DNA of 42,601 bases, from contig DKDP01000051.1 of the NCBI GenBank assembly GCA_002449395.1, positions 116,292-158,892 on the forward strand, given 5' to 3'. A model generated the notes under the pieces. That model did no database searches, was not told where the DNA came from, and worked only from the letters and a program-made list of their open reading frames with translations. The stretch is from Ruminococcaceae bacterium UBA6845. Lineage in GTDB: Bacteria > Bacillota > Clostridia > Oscillospirales > Acutalibacteraceae. How positions within the stretch are numbered: position 1 is the stretch's first letter; each line of letters opens with the position of its first letter. Below, piece by piece: positions 24,525 to 32,580 of the stretch. The position numbers were made by a program, and so were the translations under genes.

Positions 24525-27500
24525 TTAAACAGGAATTGCAGTACGGTTAACGTAGTCGATCTTAGCTGTAAGTGATACAACAGAAAGAGCTGAACCGGCG
24601 TCATCTGTTTCAATTCTGTCATCGTTTGTGAAGTCAGCAGCGAGCTTCTGAGCCTCAGAGTCGAATGTTCCGACAAGACCTGCAACAGCAAGGATCAAGC
24701 CTGCATCCGTGTTATCTGCGTCACTTCCGTCACCGTTAACGTCACCTGTTACAGATACGATATAAGTATCAATAACATTACCTGAGTTATCCTTAACAAG
24801 AATCTTTGCATCTGTTGTGAAGAAGCCGTTTTCATTTTCAACAAGCTCAACAGTGCAGTTCTTGAGGTTGCTGAAGTAGTGAGCAACGTCATATGCTCCA
24901 CCGCCTGTTACGCCGGTAAGAACCTTTCCGTCTGTTGTCTCAACAACATTTACGTCGGAAATAAGGTCATAAACTGCCTTATCATCGTCGCCGCCGCTTC
25001 CGCCGGCCTCAATAAGTCTCTTCTGATACTCAAGGAGCATCTCATAAGCGGTATTAACCTTTGACTGTCTTACAGTCGTGATATCCTCGTTAAGTACAGC
25101 ATTTGCAAATACAACAGCTCTCTGATACATAGCCCATGACTCTGCTGTATAGTTGGACTCAACATAACCCTTAGCCTGAGCGTTTGCAAGCTCACGAGAA
25201 AGGTGAACGCTTGTTGCTTCTTTCTTAAGAAGACGTCCGCCGTAGAGGCTGAGACGATGGTTTCTGTAAGTAACAGTAAGTGAGTCTGCCGGATAGGTTT
25301 TACCCTCAGCATCCGGAACCTCAGCTCTGTTAATCATAGACTCGGCTGCCTTTACCTCTGTACGGTAATTGTAATATGTGTACGGCTCAAAGTCCGCAAC
25401 ACCGAAGTATGTGTAATCGGCAGCATCAAATTCCTTGCCCTCGTTTGAAGGAGCATAAGAATTGATGATCTGCTTTGTCTCACCGAGACCGCCTGCAATC
25501 TCGTTTGCATCAAGAGTATCAACGGCAGCCTTAAGCTTTGTATAAGCTGACTGATACTGCTTTGCTTTCTGGTTGAGGAAGCTGTTAGCAACGAACGGAG
25601 CGTAAACAACGTTTACAGCCTGCTGCATTGCTGTTGTCCAATCGCTCCAGCCTGTGCTGTAATTAGACTGCTGACGATGCTTTCCAATCTCGGAAGAAAG
25701 GAGAGACTCAAGACCGTAGTCGTTGTAGCAGAAGATGCTGTAACCTGCCTTCTGTACCTTTGTGCCGCCGATGTTAGCACCGAAAGTATATGTATACTTA
25801 CCGGGAACACGAGTTGCGGTACCTGATGCACAGATAGCTGCCCATACGGACTCTCTCTCAGCATCGGTAAGAGCTGCATATGCATCAGTTGTCTGAAGCA
25901 TATAAGTCTTACCCATACCGCTCTGATCGCCGTTCTTCTGGGTGATTGTAAATTCATCTGTCTTAGCCTTAATGTAAGTTGCATCAATGCCCTTTGTTGA
26001 TGTTGCAATCGGAGTACCCTTAACCGCTGAGTCTGAAGCTGCGTTCTGAACAGTGTACTGAGCTCTGTAAATGTCTCTCATACTGCTTGCATAGATTGAA
26101 GCAGGACCTGTAAAGGTATATCCGCTTGTTGTCACAGAAAGTTCCTTATCTCTGTCATCCGCAGCCGAAGCTGAAATGAAGCTGTAAACATTCTCAGTCA
26201 TCGGAGAACTTGTAAGGTTTGAACCGTCCTCTGTAAGAACGTTATAAGTGATTGTAACGATAAACGGTGTTGTACCGGAAACCGTTGACTTCGATGAAAC
26301 GGAAAGATTTACCTCTTCACCGGCAGCAACATCACTCTTGCTGTATGCGATGTTGAGCTTGTCGTCAAGGTTAGATGTTACAGACTCAATCTTATATGTA
26401 TAGAGCTGATCCTGATGGAATACACCGTTTGCATCTGTATAACCTGTGTTAATACCCGAAGAGTTGTTACGGAACTTAATTGTAAAGCTCGGAGCACCTG
26501 ACTTATCATAGATAAGAGTGTCACAAGTAACGGTCGGGAATTTAAATTCCTGAGCTGTTGTAAGGCTGAGGATTGAGCATACGATCGGAAGAGCGCCCTT
26601 AACAAGGTTTGCTCTGTAATTGTAAAGATCCGAGAAGATTGCATCAACTGTTCCCGAAAGAGCAGCGTTTGTTGCAAGAGCGTCGATAGTTGTAGCAGAA
26701 GCGTTGAGAGCACCCGGGAAGATGATGTTAACAACTCTTGTTACGATATCGAGAACTGCAGCCTTAGGAGTCTTGTTAAGATCGGAAGCCGACGGATAAG
26801 CCGAAAGCTCGAAGAGATCAAGAACACCCTTGAGGTCAAGGTTTGCAATCTTACCGATAAGATCGTCGATTACGAATGTCTTAACGTCCCTGTTTGAGGA
26901 TGTCGGGAGCCAGTTGAGACCGAGAACACCGTCAACAATCTTGTTGAGTGTTGTCCAGCCGCTGTCACTCGTGCTGAGTGAAAGACCGTTAAGAAGTCCG
27001 CCGTAATTGTCGATGCCGTACTTAGCAGCAATCTTGAGCTGTGCATCAACATCGGACATTGAATAAGCATAGCTGAGACCCATATCAATTGCCGAGTTTA
27101 CGCTGTAAATACCGTAGTCAACACCCATAATGATGATAGTGTCGAGATTCTTAGCGTAATTCGAGAAATCGAGTTCGGGAGCTGATGTAGCAAGAAGCTG
27201 AGTCATTCCGTAGTAAGCGAAATCAATAACGGTTGTTACGTCGTCGGGAATGTACAGACCCTTTACGGAACCGTTGATGATTGCACGAAGAGCATAAACG
27301 ATGAGCTCCTCATTTGTCATCTTATTGATTGTAGCTTCATCGGCAACCTTGATGTAGGAAGCGAAGAAGTCGTCGCCTGTCTTAACAAGAACAGCCTTAG
27401 CAAGAGCTACAAGGTTATCCATAAGCTTTGAATTGTCGCCTGTCTGCCAGGTAACAAGTGTCTTGTCCTTAAGAAGAACGTCAACGAATGAGCCGAGGAT

Positions 27501-28511
27501 GTTGTTAATCTGAGAAACGAACGAGCCGCTGCCGAAATTGAAACCTGAATATGTATAGTCAATATTGAGGTAGTTAGCATAGCCGTTGAGGTTGTCTCTG
27601 TTAGCTTCAACCTTATTGCCCTTTGAATCCTTAACATAGGAACCGTCTGCATTCTTCTGGAACTCGACGCCGCAAGCCTTCTTAAGCTCATCCTTTACGC
27701 TGCCGTTAAGAGCGTCGAGAACAAGTGAAGAATTGAATACCTGCTTGAGAGCGTTGTCGATGAATGAATACATCGAACCTGAGCTGATGTTTGTGTAGCC
27801 GCTGAGCTCGGGGATCTCTTTAATAACGAGATCGTCGATGAGCTTCTGAGCCATTGTGTCGATCGAAGTTGCCTTGATCGTCGCTTTAGCGCTTGCGCTC
27901 TCGGTGTCGGGTCTTACCTTGTTACCGCTTGCATCAACTGTGGTATAAACTTCCTTATAGAGCATTGTCTTGAGAAGCATATTGACATCAGTATAATCAC
28001 TGAGGTCAACAACCGAAGGAAGAATTGAACCGAGGTTAATGTCTCCGTTAACAAAGTCAACGAAAATGTCCTTGTTGTCATAGAGGAACTGAAGAACAGC
28101 GTAAAGAACGCCGATATCTCCGCTTCCTGCTCTGGTGACATCTTTAAATGCATTTGCGCTGAGGTTACCGAGATCGCCAAGCATTCCCTTGAATGTTTCA
28201 AAGGTTCTGCCGGATACGAAATCATAAACCGACTTCATCGTAGCGTCAACCGATGTAAGATCAAGTGAGCCGATACCGTAAAGATCAGACTTATCAAGTT
28301 TGATCTGTTCCTTACCGAGCATACGGTCGAGTTCATCAACTGCTGCCGATGCATACTGCTCTGTTGTAAGAACAGGCTTATCGAGCTTATTGTACTGACC
28401 CTTGATAGCGTCACCCTTATAAGCCGAATAAGCGCTTGCACCGATAACGAGCGTCGAAAGAACCATGATCATTGCAAGAATGACACTGAGGAATCTTTTT
28501 GCATTACTCAT
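24525..28511 (-). CDS. Large secreted protein with dockerin-like C-terminus
   Basis: This 1328-residue exported protein has a signal peptide ending around residue 27 (VIGASA). Residues 30-650 are mostly helical, without a recognised family. Residues about 655-790 look beta-rich (FKFPTVTCDTLIYDKSG, then SSKSTVSGTTPFIVTITYNV). Residues 930-1100 are again helical. Residues about 1104-1169 form a FIVAR-like unit (NYTAESWAMYQRAVVFANAV). A glycine/aspartate linker (GGSGGDDD) leads to an X-type module (1178-1252) and a dockerin-like pair at 1256-1314 (GDVNGDGSDADNTDAG and ADFTNDDRIETDDAG). The first loop has one residue more than a standard 12-residue EF-hand. No catalytic motif is visible. It is first in the cluster, behind a strong promoter and long leader. 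The start ATG at 28511 has GGAGG on the minus strand. Confidence 0.7.
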   Translation of the reverse strand: MSNAKRFLSVILAMIMVLSTLVIGASAYSAYKGDAIKGQYNKLDKPVLTTEQYASAAVDELDRMLGKEQIKLDKSDLYGIGSLDLTSVDATMKSVYDFVSGRTFETFKGMLGDLGNLSANAFKDVTRAGSGDIGVLYAVLQFLYDNKDIFVDFVNGDINLGSILPSVVDLSDYTDVNMLLKTMLYKEVYTTVDASGNKVRPDTESASAKATIKATSIDTMAQKLIDDLVIKEIPELSGYTNISSGSMYSFIDNALKQVFNSSLVLDALNGSVKDELKKACGVEFQKNADGSYVKDSKGNKVEANRDNLNGYANYLNIDYTYSGFNFGSGSFVSQINNILGSFVDVLLKDKTLVTWQTGDNSKLMDNLVALAKAVLVKTGDDFFASYIKVADEATINKMTNEELIVYALRAIINGSVKGLYIPDDVTTVIDFAYYGMTQLLATSAPELDFSNYAKNLDTIIIMGVDYGIYSVNSAIDMGLSYAYSMSDVDAQLKIAAKYGIDNYGGLLNGLSLSTSDSGWTTLNKIVDGVLGLNWLPTSSNRDVKTFVIDDLIGKIANLDLKGVLDLFELSAYPSASDLNKTPKAAVLDIVTRVVNIIFPGALNASATTIDALATNAALSGTVDAIFSDLYNYRANLVKGALPIVCSILSLTTAQEFKFPTVTCDTLIYDKSGAPSFTIKFRNNSSGINTGYTDANGVFHQDQLYTYKIESVTSNLDDKLNIAYSKSDVAAGEEVNLSVSSKSTVSGTTPFIVTITYNVLTEDGSNLTSSPMTENVYSFISASAADDRDKELSVTTSGYTFTGPASIYASSMRDIYRAQYTVQNAASDSAVKGTPIATSTKGIDATYIKAKTDEFTITQKNGDQSGMGKTYMLQTTDAYAALTDAERESVWAAICASGTATRVPGKYTYTFGANIGGTKVQKAGYSIFCYNDYGLESLLSSEIGKHRQQSNYSTGWSDWTTAMQQAVNVVYAPFVANSFLNQKAKQYQSAYTKLKAAVDTLDANEIAGGLGETKQIINSYAPSNEGKEFDAADYTYFGVADFEPYTYYNYRTEVKAAESMINRAEVPDAEGKTYPADSLTVTYRNHRLSLYGGRLLKKEATSVHLSRELANAQAKGYVESNYTAESWAMYQRAVVFANAVLNEDITTVRQSKVNTAYEMLLEYQKRLIEAGGSGGDDDKAVYDLISDVNVVETTDGKVLTGVTGGGAYDVAHYFSNLKNCTVELVENENGFFTTDAKILVKDNSGNVIDTYIVSVTGDVNGDGSDADNTDAGLILAVAGLVGTFDSEAQKLAADFTNDDRIETDDAGSALSVVSLTAKIDYVNRTAIPV

Positions 28512-28777
28512 TTTTGGATTGCACCTCCATAGAATTTATATGCCTTGAGCATACATACCGCACTTTTTTAATCAGCCGTGCCCGCTGAAGCGACATCATT
28601 ACTCCGGTAGGAACTTCGCCCCGAATTGTTCACCGCTAAAGCCTTCCCGCATCGGCAGTTTTTCGGATTGAAGAGAACCTGAACCGTCGTCATTACGACG
28701 CATAGTAAACCAGGTGGGTCGTAATGAGGGTTTCAAGCGCAAGGCGCAATTCACCCAATGACACCACTTTTATGGTT
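28512..28777 (-). promoter_or_regulatory. Long 5' leader of the secreted-protein cluster, candidate structured RNA
   Basis: The predicted transcript has about 265 nt before the start codon with no ORF preceded by a ribosome site. It contains a perfect 9-bp stem CATTACGAC/GTCGTAATG (28691-28699 with 28718-28726). This is mutually exclusive with a shorter hairpin CGTCGT-CATT-ACGACG (28685-28700). There are also GCGC-CUU-GCGC, CGCU-UC-AGCG and several GGC/GCC pairings. The layout suggests a regulatory leader. I could not match it to a known riboswitch class. Confidence 0.45.
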
Positions 28778-28783
28778 AGTTTA

Positions 28784-28812
28784 ACTATAACGCATAAAAG
28801 GTCAAAAGTCAA
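28784..28812 (-). promoter_or_regulatory. Promoter of the secreted-protein cluster
   Basis: On the minus strand TTGACT (28807-28812) and TATAGT (28784-28789) are exactly 17 bases apart, giving a start near 28777. Confidence 0.75.
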
Positions 28813-28903
28813 TATTTTTTTGGTCGTATTATTGATTTTGTACATTTTATACATAAGTAATATTGAATTTTTGTATCATTCCTTTTATGAACAATAAGCA
28901 ATT

Positions 28904-28952
28904 AAAAAACACGGCAAGGTATACATTTATAATATAACATATACCCTGCCGT
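28904..28952 (-). terminator. guaB terminator
   Basis: A 13-bp stem (28911-28923 with 28940-28952) is fully paired as minus-strand RNA, with one G-U pair. It is followed by six U (A run 28904-28909). The A-C mismatch on the plus strand shows it serves the minus direction. Confidence 0.85.
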
Positions 28953-28967
28953 TTCGACATTTAATTA

Positions 28968-30434
28968 TTATTTTGTGCCCGAATAGTTCGGCGCTTCCTT
29001 GGTGATAAATACATCATGCGGGTGGCTCTCGATAAGACCTGCGTTCGTGATTCTGACGAACCTTGTCTTTGTCTTGAGCTCCTCGATGTTATGGCATCCG
29101 CAATAGCCCATACCTGAGCGCAGACCGCCGAGCATCTGGAAGATTGTATCTCCGAGAGGTCCCTTGTAAGGAACACGTCCCTCAACTCCCTCGGGAACGA
29201 GCTTTTTGTTGTCCTCCTGGAAATATCTGTCCTTACTGCCGTTTGCCATAGCCGCAAGACTTCCCATTCCACGGTAAACCTTGAAGCTCCTGCCCTGGAA
29301 GATTTCGGTTGCACCCGGGCTCTCCTTACATCCGGCAACAAGTGAGCCGACCATAATTGCGCTTGCGCCTGCGGCGATAGCCTTAACGATCTCACCCGAA
29401 TACTTGATACCGCCGTCTGCGATAACCGGTATACCGTGCTTTGCGGCGGCGTTTGCGGAATCAAAAATTGCAGTGATCTGCGGAACGCCGATACCTGCGA
29501 CAACACGTGTAGTACAGATTGATCCGGGTCCGATACCTACCTTTACAACGTCGGCACCTGCGGCGATAAGAGCCTCGGTAGCCTCGGCAGTTGCAACATT
29601 ACCTGCGCAAAGAGTGATATTCGGGAATGCGGTTTTAACCTTTTCAACCGCTTTGAGAATGTTCTTACTGTGTCCGTGTGCGGAATCGAGAACGAACATA
29701 TCCGCTCCTGCTTTTGCGAGCATTGACGCTCTGTCAAGAACATCTGCGGTTGCACCGATCGCCGCACCGCAGAGAAGTCTGCCGCCCTTGTCACGTGCCG
29801 AATTGGGATACTGAACGCTCTTTTCGATATCCTTTATTGTGATAAGACCCTTGAGGTAACCCTCATCGTCAACAAGAGGGAGCTTTTCGATTCTGTGCTT
29901 CATAAGAATCTTCTTAGCCTCTTCAAGCGTTGTGCCGACGGGAGCGGTGACAAGATGATCCTTTGTCATAACCTCGCTGATCTTGATATTGAAATCCGTC
30001 ATAAATCTCATATCACGGTTTGTAAGTATTCCGACGAGCTTTCCGTTTTCATCACAGATCGGAACACCCGAAATCTTATATTTTTTGCAGAGATTTTCGG
30101 CATCATATGCGTAGTGATCCGGAGTAAGGCTGAACGGCTGAGCGATTACGCCGTTTTCCGAACGCTTAACCTTATCAACCTCCTGAGCCTGAAGCTCCAT
30201 CGGCATATTCTTGTGGATAACACCGATACCGCCCTCACGTGCGATTGCGATAGCCATAGGCGCTTCCGTAACCGTATCCATAGCCGCCGTCAGGATAGGC
30301 GTGTTGAGAACGATCGTGTCGGAAAGTTTTGTTGAGATATCAATGTCCTTGGGAAGAATATCAGATTCCGCAGGAATGAGCAGGACATCGTCAAACGTCA
30401 AACCCTCTTTTCCGAATTTTTCATCAAATGTCAT
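28968..30434 (-). CDS. guaB: Inosine-5'-monophosphate dehydrogenase
   Basis: This 488-residue enzyme oxidises IMP to XMP with NAD+, the committed step to guanine nucleotides. It has the IMPDH barrel (EGLTFDDVLLIPAESDI near the start) interrupted by a CBS pair (about residues 100-200, ISEVMTKDHLVTAPVGTTLEEA). The active-site loop is GIGPGSICTTRVVAGIGVPQ, with the catalytic Cys at about residue 307. The flap region ends with EGRVPYKG and the usual GGLRSGMGYCG. ATG 30434 is preferred to the GTG six codons earlier because GGAGG lies between them, about 11 bases before the ATG. It is monocistronic, with its own promoter and terminator. Confidence 0.96.
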   Translation of the reverse strand: MTFDEKFGKEGLTFDDVLLIPAESDILPKDIDISTKLSDTIVLNTPILTAAMDTVTEAPMAIAIAREGGIGVIHKNMPMELQAQEVDKVKRSENGVIAQPFSLTPDHYAYDAENLCKKYKISGVPICDENGKLVGILTNRDMRFMTDFNIKISEVMTKDHLVTAPVGTTLEEAKKILMKHRIEKLPLVDDEGYLKGLITIKDIEKSVQYPNSARDKGGRLLCGAAIGATADVLDRASMLAKAGADMFVLDSAHGHSKNILKAVEKVKTAFPNITLCAGNVATAEATEALIAAGADVVKVGIGPGSICTTRVVAGIGVPQITAIFDSANAAAKHGIPVIADGGIKYSGEIVKAIAAGASAIMVGSLVAGCKESPGATEIFQGRSFKVYRGMGSLAAMANGSKDRYFQEDNKKLVPEGVEGRVPYKGPLGDTIFQMLGGLRSGMGYCGCHNIEELKTKTRFVRITNAGLIESHPHDVFITKEAPNYSGTK

Positions 30435-30471
30435 ATTACATACAACCTCCACTCAGAATATAAATTGTCTT

Positions 30472-30500
30472 ATTCTATCGCAAAATCAAGAATAAATCAA
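30472..30500 (-). promoter_or_regulatory. guaB promoter
   Basis: On the minus strand TTGATT (30495-30500) and TAGAAT (30472-30477) are separated by 17 bases, about 38 bases upstream of the guaB ATG. Confidence 0.65.
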
Positions 30501-30537
30501 GTGTTTTTTGAAATTAATTTATTTCATTCGCATATTG

Positions 30538-30571
30538 AAAAAAGACAGGCTCGCCGAACGAACCTGTCTTT
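30538..30571 (-). terminator. Terminator of the oxaloacetate decarboxylase operon
   Basis: The stem AAAGACAGG/CCTGTCTTT (30541-30549 with 30563-30571), with an inner TCG/CGA pairing, is followed by a run of U in the minus direction (A at 30538-30543). It lies a few bases after the beta-subunit stop codon. Confidence 0.88.
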
Positions 30572-30577
30572 GAAAAA

Positions 30578-31771
30578 TTACTGGAACATAATAAGCAGGA
30601 AACCTGCCGCAACAGCAGAACCGATAACGCCTGCAACGTTCGGACCCATAGCGTGCATGAGAAGGAAGTTTGTCGGGTTATACTTTCTGCCCTCGTTCTG
30701 AGCAACACGTGCCGCCATAGGAACAGCGGAAACGCCTGCCGCACCGATGAGCGGATTGATCTTGCCGCCTGTAACGAGATAAAGGAGTTTTCCGAGGAGA
30801 ACGCCGCCGACTGTTGAGAATGCGAAAGCGATAAGACCGAGAGCAACAATCTTAAGAGTCTGGAGCTGAAGGAATGTCTGACCGTTTGCAGTTGCACCGA
30901 CGGTAACGCCGAGGAGAATAACAATGATATTGTTAAGCGCATTCTGAGCAACATCGGAAAGTCTGTCGACAACGCCGCACTCACGGAAGAGGTTGCCGAG
31001 CATAAACATACCGAGAAGCGGAGCAACCGACGGAAGAATGAGCGCAACAAGAACAAGAACGATTACCGGGAAGATAATTTTCTCTGTCTTTGTAACCTTT
31101 CTGAGCTGGGTCATCTTGACCTCACGCTCTTTCTTCGTTGTGAGAGCCTTCATAATCGGAGGCTGAATAAGCGGAATAAGAGCCATATACGAGTACGCCG
31201 CCAATGCGATAGGCGCAAGCAGATGCGACGCAAGTTTCGACGTCAGGTAAATTGCCGTCGGACCGTCGGCACCGCCGATGATAGCGATTGAGGCAGCTTC
31301 CTGCGGATTGAAGCCGAGTGCGATAGCGATAAGGAATGCAACATAAATACCAAGCTGTGCCGCTGCACCGAGGAGCAGGCTGACAGGGTTTGAAAGAAGC
31401 GGACCGAAATCCGTCATCGCACCGACGCCCATAAAGATAAGGCACGGAAATATGTTGGATTTAACGCCGGCGTAAATAATTCGCAATACGCCCGAATCAT
31501 ACCAGTGTTCACCCTGACCGGCAAGCGAACCGTCGCCGCCGAAGATCTGACCTGCGGTGAGGTCATCCATAATGCCTGCACCGGGGAGGTTTGCAAGAAG
31601 AATACCGAATGCGATAGGAACCAGAAGAAGCGGTTCAAATCTGAATTTAGGATGAATGGCAAGGAAAAGGAATACAAAAGAAACCAGAATCATTACAAAA
31701 TTCTGCCACTCGAGAGATGCAAATCCGGACGATTCCCACAAGCCTTTCAAAACATTTAAAATCAAGTCCAT
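30578..31771 (-). CDS. oadB: Na+-translocating decarboxylase beta subunit (oxaloacetate decarboxylase type)
   Basis: This 397-residue polytopic membrane protein has about nine or more hydrophobic segments. It catalyses decarboxylation of carboxybiotin coupled to Na+ export. The family motif GGADGPTAIYLTSKL includes the essential aspartate (Asp169 here). A second conserved stretch, LGVTVGATANGQTFL, and the C-terminal GAAGVSAVPMAARVAQNEGRKYNP are typical. It is the last gene of the operon, 18 bases after the biotin carrier gene, and is followed by a strong terminator. The same subunit type occurs in methylmalonyl-CoA and glutaconyl-CoA pumps. The adjacent OadA-type carboxyltransferase points to oxaloacetate. 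Confidence 0.93.
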   Translation of the reverse strand: MDLILNVLKGLWESSGFASLEWQNFVMILVSFVFLFLAIHPKFRFEPLLLVPIAFGILLANLPGAGIMDDLTAGQIFGGDGSLAGQGEHWYDSGVLRIIYAGVKSNIFPCLIFMGVGAMTDFGPLLSNPVSLLLGAAAQLGIYVAFLIAIALGFNPQEAASIAIIGGADGPTAIYLTSKLASHLLAPIALAAYSYMALIPLIQPPIMKALTTKKEREVKMTQLRKVTKTEKIIFPVIVLVLVALILPSVAPLLGMFMLGNLFRECGVVDRLSDVAQNALNNIIVILLGVTVGATANGQTFLQLQTLKIVALGLIAFAFSTVGGVLLGKLLYLVTGGKINPLIGAAGVSAVPMAARVAQNEGRKYNPTNFLLMHAMGPNVAGVIGSAVAAGFLLIMFQ

Positions 31772-31789
31772 TCTGAATACCGTCCTTTA

Positions 31790-32188
31790 TTATAAAACTG
31801 CAAGAATCTGATCCGTATCAACGGTTGAGCCCTTTGAAACAAGGAGCTGTTTGATCGTACCGTCGCAGGGAGCAACAATCTCGTTTTCCATTTTCATAGC
31901 TTCAAGGATAAGAACAACATCGCCCGCCTTAACAGCCTGACCCTCGCTGACATTCAGCTTGAGAATTGTGCCGGGCATCGGAGATGTGATCTGTGTTCCG
32001 CTGACCGCTGTGCCGACTACTGCCGCCGGTGCGCCGGGAGCTGTGCTTGCAGCCGGAGCCTGTGCAGGAGCCGCAACGGGAGCTGCGGGTGCTGCGGGAG
32101 CGGCATTGCTTACGGAGGTGATCACTGCTTCGCTTTCATTGACCTCAACCTCATATTTTTTTCCGTTTAAAGTAACAACATATTTCAT
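31790..32188 (-). CDS. Biotin carrier subunit of the Na+-pumping decarboxylase
   Basis: This 132-residue biotinyl-domain protein begins with a short conserved N-terminus (MKYVVTLNGKKYEVEV). An Ala/Pro-rich flexible linker (about residues 28-65) follows, then the biotinyl fold with attachment motif EAMKMEN (biotinylated Lys99). It shuttles carboxybiotin from the carboxyltransferase to the membrane beta subunit. In some bacteria this domain is fused to OadA; here it is free, as in the methylmalonyl-CoA and glutaconyl-CoA pumps. The ATG abuts the stop of the gamma-subunit gene, with GGAGGAC upstream. Confidence 0.92.
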   Translation of the reverse strand: MKYVVTLNGKKYEVEVNESEAVITSVSNAAPAAPAAPVAAPAQAPAASTAPGAPAAVVGTAVSGTQITSPMPGTILKLNVSEGQAVKAGDVVLILEAMKMENEIVAPCDGTIKQLLVSKGSTVDTDQILAVL

Positions 32189-32566
32189 TTACTTGTCCTC
32201 CGATAATTTAATGGATTTGAACGCAAGCCTGTCAAGGCTTATACCGCTCTGATGACTTACTATCGCCATAATAACCGCCGCCGTAGGCTCGTCAACATTA
32301 ACAAGCTCAACACCGGGTTGTGCAGGCTGAGCAACCGGTGCGGCAGGAGCCGCAGATGCCGGAGCGGGAGCCGCAGACTTAGCGGCTTTGCTTGTCTTGT
32401 CAAAGATTGCGGCGATCGCCTTGATGAACAGTGCGATTATTGCAAGAATTACGATAACCGTGATAAATCCGACAACCGCAACGAGCGCAGCCTTGCCGAA
32501 ATCCATAGCGTCGTTTGAGCCGTAAATCTGGGCAAAAACACCGAGCAAATTAGGAGTCATATACAT
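32189..32566 (-). CDS. oadG: Na+-pump decarboxylase gamma subunit (OadG family)
   Basis: This small 125-residue protein has one N-terminal transmembrane helix (KAALVAVVGFITVIVILAIIALFIKAI, about residues 24-50). An Ala/Pro-rich linker and a short conserved cytoplasmic tail (AAVIMAIVSHQSGISLDRLAFKSIKL) follow. Gamma subunits hold the alpha subunit to the membrane complex. GGAGG lies nine bases before the ATG at 32566. It sits directly after the alpha subunit gene (14 bases) and abuts the biotin carrier gene. Confidence 0.85.
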   Translation of the reverse strand: MYMTPNLLGVFAQIYGSNDAMDFGKAALVAVVGFITVIVILAIIALFIKAIAAIFDKTSKAAKSAAPAPASAAPAAPVAQPAQPGVELVNVDEPTAAVIMAIVSHQSGISLDRLAFKSIKLSEDK

Positions 32567-32580
32567 ATCTTCGTTCCTCC

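Noticed and set aside
28512..28777. Resemblance of UUCGGGGC and CUACCGG in the leader to the FMN riboswitch, and of GGUGAA elements to the ydaO class
   Set aside because: Only short fragments agree. The ordered conserved segments of either class are missing, and the downstream gene is unrelated to riboflavin.
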